DNA of 8,679 nt from Candidatus Gerdarchaeota archaeon (GTDB taxonomy: Archaea; Asgardarchaeota; Heimdallarchaeia; JABLTI01), in NCBI GenBank assembly GCA_016840905.1, contig JAEORM010000267.1, positions 1 to 8,679 on the forward strand, in the 5' to 3' direction. The notes below the pieces were generated by a model, which was given only the letters and a program-made list of their open reading frames with translations, was not told where the DNA came from and ran no database searches. The translations under genes and the position numbers were made by a program. Shown here piece by piece: positions 1-5,719 of this stretch; the stretch's first letter is position 1, and the number at the start of each line of letters is the position of its first letter.

Positions 1-616
1 CTAAATTCACTGCTGGGCCACCAATCAAAATCATATTTTGATCAAGTATTTTTTCAGCTCGAACTTCAACATCTAGTTTTACGGACATTTTTTCAGAATA
101 CGGTAAAAATTGACCAAGAAACATTGTCAGATAAATCGCATAATGCCCATCTCGAGCCCAAGTCTTATGTGGTCCATGAGGATCGGGATCCCCTACAACA
201 ATTATTCCATTAAATTTTCCATCTTCATAAAATTCGTGGAAAAATAACTGTAATTCTTCACTGATATCTGTTTGAACAAGTAGTTGTGTTCCTTTATCGT
301 TAGGCTCCAGCTCAATACCAAATGTTTTCTCTTTGGTTTTATAGAATTTAGCTTTTGCTCCTCGTATCTCCTCTTCATAAGCTACTTCAATTAAATCAGC
401 TGTTAATAATTGTCTTATATGATAGTAGATTTTTTGTTCATGTAAATTCATTTCACGAGCAAGATCAGCAGGAAATTTTGGTTCTTTTGCTAATTTCTCA
501 AGAATCGTCCAGCGTATGTCATTCAAAATAGCTTTCATTTTTTTAGGTTCATCAAACATAACAATTTCTTTGACAAATTTTGCTGTCTTTGTTTCTGTAA
601 GAAGTTTTTTTTTCAT
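1..616 (-). CDS. ArsR-like winged-helix transcriptional regulator with a C-terminal ligand-type domain (partial, runs off left edge)
   Basis: Reading the minus strand from ATG at 616 gives 205 codons without a stop, so the C-terminus lies outside the window. Residues about 25-94 look like an archaeal ArsR-type winged helix: a helix starting MKAILNDIRWTILEKLAKEP, then PADLAREMNLHEQKIYYHIR as the helix-turn-helix with recognition helix near 59-70, then a wing near 77-94. The rest (about 95-205) is a separate domain containing HGPHKTWARDGHYAIYLTMF and ending near IGGPAVNL; a GGP-x-x-N motif also occurs in some archaeal S-layer and regulator C-terminal domains, so a sensory or oligomerisation role is possible but inferred. 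The gene is divergent from glmS, and dyad repeats between them could be its operators. The DNA-binding call is fairly secure; the ligand and regulon are unknown. The Shine-Dalgarno before the ATG is weak. Confidence 0.8.
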   Translation of the reverse strand, partial: MKKKLLTETKTAKFVKEIVMFDEPKKMKAILNDIRWTILEKLAKEPKFPADLAREMNLHEQKIYYHIRQLLTADLIEVAYEEEIRGAKAKFYKTKEKTFGIELEPNDKGTQLLVQTDISEELQLFFHEFYEDGKFNGIIVVGDPDPHGPHKTWARDGHYAIYLTMFLGQFLPYSEKMSVKLDVEVRAEKILDQNMILIGGPAVNL

Positions 617-670
617 TTTCTTTACACTCGTGAATTTTCTTCAAATTATTCTACTAATTTAACTACTATT

Positions 671-684
671 AATTTTTTTATAAT
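671..684 (-). promoter_or_regulatory. Candidate TATA box of the regulator gene
   Basis: On the minus strand this reads ATTATAAAAAAATT. It lies about 60 bp before the regulator's ATG, which would place transcription start near 650 and leave a leader of roughly 35 nt. It overlaps the leftmost dyad copy (679-691), which would suit autorepression. AT-rich sequence makes chance TATA matches common. Confidence 0.35.
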
Positions 685-691
685 GGTTGAG
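679..691. promoter_or_regulatory. Candidate operator copy A (degenerate)
   Basis: TATAATGGTTGAG; its first ten bases equal the reverse complement of the matching part of copy B at 724-736. It overlaps the likely TATA box of the divergent regulator. It is the weakest of three related dyads in this intergenic region. Confidence 0.35.
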
Positions 692-723
692 TAGAAACTA
701 TTAGTTCTTTATCTTATCTATTT

Positions 724-736
724 TATAACCATTATA
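724..736. promoter_or_regulatory. Candidate operator copy B (TATAAC-type dyad)
   Basis: TATAACCATTATA is a near-palindrome matching the copy at 745-757 in 11 of 13 positions. The two copies begin 21 bp apart, about two helical turns, so dimers would sit on the same DNA face. They lie between the divergent regulator and glmS, so the encoded regulator is the obvious candidate binder. This is inferred from pattern and position only. Confidence 0.45.
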
Positions 737-744
737 ATTATTTT

Positions 745-757
745 TATAACGGTTATA
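745..757. promoter_or_regulatory. Candidate operator copy C (TATAAC-type dyad)
   Basis: TATAACGGTTATA is nearly perfect as a dyad (TATAAC and GTTATA arms around one central base). It is the best of three related copies and lies about 20 bp upstream of the likely glmS TATA box, where binding could affect glmS transcription. Confidence 0.5.
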
Positions 758-774
758 TCAGAATTTTAGAATTG

Positions 775-787
775 CTTATAATAAAAA
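775..787 (+). promoter_or_regulatory. Candidate TATA box of glmS
   Basis: CTTATAATAAAAA lies about 60 bp before the glmS start codon. A start site about 25 bp downstream would give a leader of some 35 nt containing the Shine-Dalgarno sequence. A very similar TTATAATAAA occurs upstream of the redoxin gene at 5691-5700. Confidence 0.4.
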
Positions 788-797
788 TTGTCTATTA

Positions 798-813
798 ATT
801 TCTTACAAAAAAA
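798..813. repeat. 16-nt inverted repeat flanking glmS, left arm
   Basis: This stretch (ATTTCTTACAAAAAAA) is the exact reverse complement of 2650-2665 just after glmS. Next to it, AGAAATGTACATA at 818-830 recurs in direct orientation at 2660-2672. Both include low-complexity or AT-rich bases, so chance is a real alternative. Confidence 0.4.
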
Positions 814-831
814 TCTTAGAAATGTACATAT

Positions 832-835
832 GAGG
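832..835 (+). promoter_or_regulatory. Ribosome binding site deciding the glmS TTG start
   Basis: GAGG lies 8 nt before TTG at 844. No ATG or GTG stands at a suitable distance, and starting at 844 places cysteine directly after the initiator, as the GlmS family requires. Confidence 0.75.
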
Positions 836-843
836 AAAATCAT

Positions 844-2616
844 TTGTGTGGAATAATTGGTTACATTGGAAATCGTACTGCTGCACCTATCTTGCTTAAT
901 GCATTAAAAAAATTGGAATATAGAGGTTATGATTCTTGTGGAATTGCTACGATCAATGGTCAAGCTGAAATCATGCTTAAAAAAGGAGCTGGCCGAATAG
1001 AATCAGTAAATGAAATTCATAATTTTTTGGAATTAAAAGGAAATTTAGGTATAGCTCATACTAGGTGGGCTACTCATGGAAAAGTGGAGGATTATAATGC
1101 TCATCCATTTGTATCTTGTGATGGAGCTTTTGCATTAATTCATAATGGTATATTGGAAAACTATCTCGAGTTAAAAGAAGCTTTGATTGCTAAAGGACAT
1201 AAATTTAGTTCTGAAACAGATACTGAGGTTCTAGTTCATTTAATAGAAGAAAAAATGAAAACGAACTCAAAAAAGGATATTAAAGAAGTAATTGCTGAAG
1301 TAGCAAATGAAGCTAGAGGTGCTTTTACTTTCTTACTTTTAGCAAATAAACAAAATGAAATTTATGCTTTTAGAAAGGATTCACCATTAATTGTTGGTGT
1401 GGGGAAAGGAGAATTTTTTGCTTCTTCAGATATAACCTCTTTTCTTGAATATACAAATAAAGCAATAATTCTTGAAAATTATCACTTGGCAGTGTTAAAT
1501 AATAAATGTCAAATCTTTGATCTTAAAAAGAAAAAAGAAATTACCCCCAAAATAATGAAAATTGATTGGACAGCAGAACAAGCAAGTAAAAGCGGTTATC
1601 CTCATTTTATGTTGAAGGAAATTTATGAAGAAATGGAAATATCAAAACATTCACTTGAACAAGATCCCATTAAATTTAATAAAATGGTCCATCTATTATC
1701 TAAATCCAAAAAGGTTTTCTTTTTAGGTTCAGGAACATCTTATCGAGCTTGCCTTATCGCATCAATCTATTTTGCAAAAATAGCCAAGAAAAATTTCATA
1801 CCAATATTAGGATCAGAATTTAAAACATATGAAAATCTTGTTGATGAGGACACAACGATTTTTGCTATCAGTCAAAGTGGGGAAACTGCTGATGTACTTG
1901 AAGGCATAAGAATTGCACAATCTAAAGGAGCAAAAATTATTTCTCTTGTAAATGTAATGGGAAGTACAATCATGCGTGAGTCTGATGCTTATCTTACACT
2001 AAATGCAGGACCAGAAATAGCTGTTGCTTCTACAAAAGCATTCACTTCCCAAGTACTTATACTTGTGTTACTTGCTTTCGGTTTAGCAAATAGGTTCAAT
2101 GAAGGTAAAGAACAACTCAATTCATTGATTAATAAATTAAATCTTATAATGGAAAAATCTGAATTAGTTGCTGAACTTGCTAAAGATGTTATGAATAAAG
2201 ATGATTTATACGTAATTGGTCGTGGGGTAGCTTATCCAGTAGCAATGGAAGGTGAGTTGAAAATCAAGGAAATTGCTTATATCCATGCAGATGCTCTAGC
2301 TGGTGGTGAATTAAAACATCATACTCTTGCCCTTATAGAACCTGGTGTTCCTTGTATTGCTCTTGTTCCAAATGATGCTACAAAAGATGATATGATAAAT
2401 AATATTATGCAGATAAAGGCCAGAGGTGGAATAATTATTGGTATTTCTTCATTAACTTTGCCTGAATTTGATTATCATATAGAAATACCAGCTGTTCCTT
2501 TAGAACCAATAGCTATGATACCCATTTTGCAATTAATAGCTTATCACCTTTCTGTTCTCAGAGGAAATGATCCTGACTTTCCAAGAAATTTGGCTAAATC
2601 GGTTACAGTACTCTAA
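844..2616 (+). CDS. glmS: Glutamine--fructose-6-phosphate aminotransferase (isomerizing)
   Basis: GlmS makes glucosamine-6-phosphate from fructose-6-phosphate and glutamine in the cytosol, the first step toward UDP-GlcNAc for glycans and surface-protein glycosylation. At 590 residues it is full length (the E. coli enzyme is 609). The start is TTG with an upstream GAGG, so Cys2 becomes the N-terminal nucleophile after Met removal. The glutaminase half shows EYRGYDS (25-31), HTRWATHG (72-79), HNG (100-102) and ETDTE (124-128). Two SIS sugar-isomerase domains follow: GSGTS at 295-299 and SQSGET at 343-348 in the first; the second carries the catalytic Glu476 in KIKEIAYIH and His492. The C-terminus NLAKSVTV contains the family's active-site lysine (Lys585). 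Around His492 it reads ELKHHTLALI where many bacterial enzymes have KHGPLALI, a small variation. It is divergent from the regulator at 1-616, which may control it. Confidence 0.97.
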   Translation: MCGIIGYIGNRTAAPILLNALKKLEYRGYDSCGIATINGQAEIMLKKGAGRIESVNEIHNFLELKGNLGIAHTRWATHGKVEDYNAHPFVSCDGAFALIHNGILENYLELKEALIAKGHKFSSETDTEVLVHLIEEKMKTNSKKDIKEVIAEVANEARGAFTFLLLANKQNEIYAFRKDSPLIVGVGKGEFFASSDITSFLEYTNKAIILENYHLAVLNNKCQIFDLKKKKEITPKIMKIDWTAEQASKSGYPHFMLKEIYEEMEISKHSLEQDPIKFNKMVHLLSKSKKVFFLGSGTSYRACLIASIYFAKIAKKNFIPILGSEFKTYENLVDEDTTIFAISQSGETADVLEGIRIAQSKGAKIISLVNVMGSTIMRESDAYLTLNAGPEIAVASTKAFTSQVLILVLLAFGLANRFNEGKEQLNSLINKLNLIMEKSELVAELAKDVMNKDDLYVIGRGVAYPVAMEGELKIKEIAYIHADALAGGELKHHTLALIEPGVPCIALVPNDATKDDMINNIMQIKARGGIIIGISSLTLPEFDYHIEIPAVPLEPIAMIPILQLIAYHLSVLRGNDPDFPRNLAKSVTVL

Positions 2617-2623
2617 AAACAGA

Positions 2624-2657
2624 TTTTTTTTCTTTTATTTTTTCTATTATTTTTTTG
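2624..2657 (+). terminator. U-rich tract after glmS, probable archaeal terminator
   Basis: Starting 8 bp after the glmS stop, an 8-T run is followed by further T-rich stretches including a 7-T run ending at 2656. Archaeal RNA polymerase terminates at oligo-T tracts without needing a hairpin, and none is evident here. It separates glmS from the reductase locus. Confidence 0.6.
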
Positions 2658-2665
2658 TAAGAAAT
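2650..2665. repeat. 16-nt inverted repeat flanking glmS, right arm
   Basis: This is the reverse complement of 798-813 (T-run followed by GTAAGAAAT). It overlaps AGAAATGTACATA at 2660-2672, which is a direct repeat of 818-830 and contains the palindrome ATGTACAT. No terminal repeats, transposase or target duplication point to a mobile element. Confidence 0.4.
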
Positions 2666-2747
2666 GTACATAAAAAAAATTAGTTAAATAAATAATTTAT
2701 TAAATAACCTCTTTATTATTTTGTTAAATTACTATTTCGACGATAGG

Positions 2748-2760
2748 TTTATATATAAAG
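2748..2760 (+). promoter_or_regulatory. TATA box of the ribonucleotide reductase operon
   Basis: TTTATATATAAAG is a strong archaeal-type TATA element. Transcription would begin about 25 bp downstream, near 2780, exactly where the first NrdR-box-like site begins. The resulting leader before the ATG at 2911 would be about 130 nt. Confidence 0.7.
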
Positions 2761-2780
2761 GGTTACCACATATTAAAAAC

Positions 2781-2796
2781 ACACAATATCTAGTGT
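2781..2796. promoter_or_regulatory. NrdR box 1
   Basis: ACACAATATCTAGTGT matches the bacterial NrdR-box consensus acaCwAtATaTwGtgt (recalled from the literature) at 15 of 16 positions, and 6 of 8 base pairs are dyad-symmetric. It overlaps the predicted transcription start. The first downstream gene encodes an NrdR domain, which makes autoregulation likely. Binding itself is inferred. Confidence 0.75.
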
Positions 2797-2811
2797 TGTG
2801 GGGCCGAAAAA

Positions 2812-2827
2812 ACACTAGTTGTTGTAT
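2812..2827. promoter_or_regulatory. NrdR box 2 (weaker)
   Basis: ACACTAGTTGTTGTAT fits the same consensus at about 12 of 16 positions. Its centre lies 31 bp from that of box 1, three helical turns, the tandem spacing typical of bacterial NrdR-controlled promoters. As RNA, CTAGTGTT (2790-2797) could also pair with AACACTAG (2811-2818), so a leader hairpin is an alternative reading of the same symmetry. Confidence 0.6.
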
Positions 2828-2910
2828 TAACGGGTTAATACCGGAGGAAAAAACCGCTAAAAACCTTCTAAAAATCAAGAAAAAATGAAAAATCTTTGAA
2901 AGTGAGAATA

Positions 2911-5331
2911 ATGAAATGTCCCTACTGCCAATCACCGAACACAAGAGTCGTTGATAAAAGAATTTCAGATGACCTTAAAGTAAACAAAAGAAGAAGAGAA
3001 TGTTTACAATGCAATAAACGATTCTCAACATATGAACGAGTAGAGGACATAAAGCTAACTGTCGTCAAAAAAGATAAACGAAGAGAACCTTTTGATAGAG
3101 AAAAAGTGAAAAGAGGTATCGTAAAAGCTTGCGAAAAACGACCTATTGGCTTAGAAGAGATAGAAGAAATTGTTGATGAAATTGAAAGCGAATTAAGACA
3201 ACATGATCAAATGGAAGTTGAATCATACATCATTGGTGAGCTTATTATGGAGAAGCTCAGAGAGCTTGATGAGGTTGCTTATATTAGATTTGCTTCAGTT
3301 TACAGACGTTTCACTGACATTGCTTCTTTTGTAGCTGAATTGGAAAAACTTCGTGTTGTTAAAGAAGTCCAAGTGAAATCACAAGATTCGACAGAGTTAC
3401 TTCTTTTAGTTTCAGGTGATACTAAAGAAGAAATTTCAGGTTGGGATCGAGGTAAAATTACTAAGGCACTTATTCGTGAAGCTGGCTTGTCAAAAATTGA
3501 CGCTGAAACTATTGCTGCTGAAGTTGAACGAAAGATCTTTGCTTCTGGAATAGAAACAATTTCAGTAGATTTAATACGAAGTCTTGTAGATAATGAACTT
3601 TTCATTAGAGGTTACAGTACTAAACTTCAACAACAAAGAACAATAGGTATCCCTACTTATGATTTAAATCAATTAATTCTTTCAAAGAGTCAAGAAAATA
3701 GTAATGTGGTTGCTAATAATCCTGAAGCAGTAAATCTTGCAATTGCAGAAACAATTCTAAAGAAATATGCTTTACAAGAGATATTTTCACCTGAGGTTTC
3801 TAATGCTCATAGAAAAGGCAAAGTATACTTGCATGATTTAGGATTCCCAGTAAGAGTTTATTGTTCAGCTCATAGCTTAGAATACATCAAAAAATATGGG
3901 TTGAATTTATTGAACTTGTCTACTATTTCAAGTCCAGCAAACCATGCTGATACTTTAACAGGGCATCTAAATACATTCTTAGCATCAATGCAAGCATATT
4001 ATGCTGGTGCATTAGGATTAGCCTATTTGAATATCTTTTATGCACCATTTTTCGTTGATATACCATATAAGCAAATAAAACAAGAAGCTCAAAGGTTAGT
4101 CTATTCCTGTAGCCAAAATGCTTTCTCTCGAGGAGGTCAAACCCTCTTTGTGGATTTCAATATCCATATGGGAATTCCAGGTTATATTAAGGATATTCCA
4201 GCTATTGGTCCTGGAGGAAAATATACTGGTAAAACATACGGTGAATATGAAAAAGAAGCTCAATTATTTGCTAAAGCCTTAATGGATGTCTGGTTAGAAG
4301 GAGATGCTCAACATAAAGTCTTTCCATTTCCAAAATTTGATTTACATGTAGATCAAAACAGTTTTGATGATCCAAACCAATTGGAACTACTTAAATATGC
4401 ATGTAAAGTTGCTTCTGAAAATGGTTCAACTTATTTCATTTTTGATAGAGATGAAGTTAATCTCTCAATGTGCTGTCGTTTAAAGACTACAATTAAAGAC
4501 ACTTATATGATTGAACATCCTGAAAGTATGCGTTACTGTGGTTTCCAAAACGTGAGTATTAACCTACCACAAGCAGCATATCGAGCTGGGAAAGGAAATA
4601 TTGCTGGGTGTATTGAAGAAATTAAGCAAGCTATGGATATAGCTATGAAAGCTCATTTGGAAAAGAAAGAATTCATTCATAAACTTATGACTAGAGAAAA
4701 TGGAACGCTATGGCAAATTGGCAAAAAAGCTGAAGATGGTCGACCATATGTCGATTTAGATAAATCAACCTATATTATTGGTGTGATAGGATTAAATGAG
4801 TGCGTTCAATATCTTATCGATGAGCAACTACATGATAGTGACCAAGCTTACAAGTTGGGTTTAAGAATTATTGCTGCTATGAATCTTAAAGCTAAAAAAC
4901 TTGAGGAATTGAATGGCCTTCATGTTACATTAGAAGAAACTCCCGGAGAAAGTGCTCCTTACAAGTTTGCTCGAACTGATATTCAAGAGTATCCTGAAAG
5001 TATTCAGTATGTGAAAGGCGATTTAGAAACAGGAGCTATTTATTATACAAATAGTGCCCATTTTGCTGCAGATGCACCAATTGATATAATAGATCGAATT
5101 TCAAAACAAGGAAAATTCAATACTCTCATTGAGAGTGGATCTATCACCCATATCTTCATTGGTGAACAAAAAATCTCAACAGAGTCTATTCTCAATCTTG
5201 TACGAAAGACCTGGGATAATACTCAAAGCGCTCAAATCGTTTTCTCACCGGAGTTTACAGTTTGCAGAGACTGTGGACAAGTTAGTAGGGGTTATGGACG
5301 AGCTATGAGTTCATCGGCTCATAGTGAATAA
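2911..5331 (+). CDS. nrdD: NrdR-NrdD fusion: repressor domain joined to anaerobic ribonucleoside-triphosphate reductase lacking the glycyl-radical segment
   Basis: The predicted 806-residue protein starts at ATG 2911, giving the canonical NrdR beginning MKCPYC; an in-frame TTG at 2896 is less likely. Residues 1-146 are a whole NrdR: zinc ribbon Cys3, Cys6, Cys31, Cys34 with KRRRECLQC, then an ATP-cone (KKDKRREPFDREKVKRGI) and VYRRFTDI. A second ATP-cone-like segment spans about 162-240, followed by the class III reductase barrel. It has HDLGFPVRVYC ending at Cys318, FSRGGQ, the finger-loop Cys521-Cys522 in LSMCCRL and the NLP motif at 551-553. Class III enzymes reduce NTPs to dNTPs anaerobically. 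The chain ends CRDCGQVSRGYG plus about ten residues, keeping only the first zinc-ribbon cysteine pair (785, 788) and lacking the RVxGY glycine, which is encoded by the next gene. A complete catalytic unit therefore needs a second chain, or a frameshift. Confidence 0.93.
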   Translation: MKCPYCQSPNTRVVDKRISDDLKVNKRRRECLQCNKRFSTYERVEDIKLTVVKKDKRREPFDREKVKRGIVKACEKRPIGLEEIEEIVDEIESELRQHDQMEVESYIIGELIMEKLRELDEVAYIRFASVYRRFTDIASFVAELEKLRVVKEVQVKSQDSTELLLLVSGDTKEEISGWDRGKITKALIREAGLSKIDAETIAAEVERKIFASGIETISVDLIRSLVDNELFIRGYSTKLQQQRTIGIPTYDLNQLILSKSQENSNVVANNPEAVNLAIAETILKKYALQEIFSPEVSNAHRKGKVYLHDLGFPVRVYCSAHSLEYIKKYGLNLLNLSTISSPANHADTLTGHLNTFLASMQAYYAGALGLAYLNIFYAPFFVDIPYKQIKQEAQRLVYSCSQNAFSRGGQTLFVDFNIHMGIPGYIKDIPAIGPGGKYTGKTYGEYEKEAQLFAKALMDVWLEGDAQHKVFPFPKFDLHVDQNSFDDPNQLELLKYACKVASENGSTYFIFDRDEVNLSMCCRLKTTIKDTYMIEHPESMRYCGFQNVSINLPQAAYRAGKGNIAGCIEEIKQAMDIAMKAHLEKKEFIHKLMTRENGTLWQIGKKAEDGRPYVDLDKSTYIIGVIGLNECVQYLIDEQLHDSDQAYKLGLRIIAAMNLKAKKLEELNGLHVTLEETPGESAPYKFARTDIQEYPESIQYVKGDLETGAIYYTNSAHFAADAPIDIIDRISKQGKFNTLIESGSITHIFIGEQKISTESILNLVRKTWDNTQSAQIVFSPEFTVCRDCGQVSRGYGRAMSSSAHSE
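5303..5324 (+). other. Perfect 7-bp hairpin at the nrdD stop / possible GTG start
   Basis: CTATGAG (5303-5309) and CTCATAG (5318-5324) form a perfect stem with an 8-nt loop, extendable by one G-U pair. It encodes the last residues of NrdD, and its 3' base is the first base of an overlapping in-frame GTG (5324) of the next reading frame. The nrdD stop is 5329-5331. It could stimulate frameshifting, couple translation or restrict it, or be incidental. Confidence 0.55.
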
Positions 5332-5369
5332 GTGGAAAGAGAAAGAGACCAATCGAACAAAGTACACTC

Positions 5370-5373
5370 GAGG
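5370..5373 (+). promoter_or_regulatory. Ribosome binding site favouring the ATG at 5384
   Basis: GAGG lies 10 nt before ATG 5384. The alternative upstream GTG at 5324 has no Shine-Dalgarno sequence, so the ATG is preferred as the start of the small glycyl-radical gene. Confidence 0.55.
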
Positions 5374-5383
5374 AAAAATAAGA

Positions 5384-5629
5384 ATGGAACAGGCAAAAAT
5401 CGAACAAAAAGTCGCAGAAGTAACTGAAATCGAATCTGCATACGAACATGAGAAAAATATCGAATTGGGTAAATCTTGCTCGCCAAGCTGTCCATATTGT
5501 CAAAGTGATAATGTGTACGGTATGAGTCGAGTAGTAGGATATTTCAGTGTAATAGAAAACTGGAATAGATCTAAAAAAGCAGAGCTGAAGAGAAGACAAG
5601 AAGGAAACTACTGGTCTACAGAAGTGTAA
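5384..5629 (+). CDS. Separate glycyl-radical subunit of anaerobic ribonucleotide reductase (split NrdD C-terminus)
   Basis: This 81-residue protein contains what the preceding NrdD lacks: CPYC (36-39), giving the second half of the zinc ribbon, then SRVVGYF with the probable radical Gly52, then ENWNRSKKAELKRR, matching the usual NrdD ending around WNxGKxxELxxR. An extra cysteine sits at 32. Residues 1-30 (MEQAKIEQKVAEVTEIESAY onward) are charged, probably helical, and not part of normal NrdD; they may dock on the large chain. Starting instead at GTG 5324 would add 20 basic residues and overlap the nrdD stop. The gene is in a different frame from nrdD (+1), with only about 20 nt of shared open frame. 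NrdG, three genes on, would be its activase. A free radical-domain protein has a precedent in YfiD with pyruvate formate-lyase. The domain identity is strong; that it acts in trans is inferred. Confidence 0.85.
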   Translation: MEQAKIEQKVAEVTEIESAYEHEKNIELGKSCSPSCPYCQSDNVYGMSRVVGYFSVIENWNRSKKAELKRRQEGNYWSTEV

Positions 5630-5719
5630 AACCACTTGAAGATCAGTCTCTTCTCTTCTCTATTATCTTTTTATCGTAATTAACTAAGAATTATAATAAA
5701 ATAATAATGAGGTTATTAT
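5630..5719 (+). promoter_or_regulatory. Intergenic spacer: pyrimidine-rich tract, TATA-like box and RBS before the redoxin gene
   Basis: The spacer begins with a C/T-rich stretch (5647-5673) that might slow or end transcription, followed by TTATAATAAA at 5691-5700, resembling the element before glmS. A start 25 bp later would fall at the redoxin ATG, so a true promoter here is doubtful. GAGG at 5709-5712, 7 nt before the ATG, is a convincing ribosome binding site. Confidence 0.4.

Noticed and set aside
2885..2899. Tiny upstream ORF (ATG AAA AAT CTT TGA) before nrdD
   Set aside because: Four codons with no nearby ribosome binding site; ATG triplets are common in A-rich leaders.
2732..2944. 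Minus-strand ORF of 70 residues in the nrdD promoter region
   Set aside because: It covers the TATA box and NrdR boxes, has no recognisable domain, and its sequence looks like translated AT-rich noncoding DNA.
3300..3605. Minus-strand ORF of 101 residues inside nrdD
   Set aside because: It is a low-complexity Ser/Arg-rich shadow of the strongly conserved NrdR-NrdD reading frame.
5329..5331. Recoded stop codon (selenocysteine or pyrrolysine) joining NrdD to its C-terminus
   Set aside because: The stop is TAA, which is not used for either amino acid, and reading through would stay in the wrong frame for the glycyl-radical segment.
5332..5480. Intein or intron interrupting nrdD
   Set aside because: The intervening stretch of about 150 nt is too short for an intein and lacks splicing motifs. 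No clear bulge-helix-bulge was seen at both boundaries, and the small ORF has its own plausible start and ribosome binding site.
5303..5635. Minus-strand ORF of 110 residues opposite the glycyl-radical gene
   Set aside because: It is a Phe/Cys/Ser-rich antisense shadow; the plus-strand frame carries clear family motifs.
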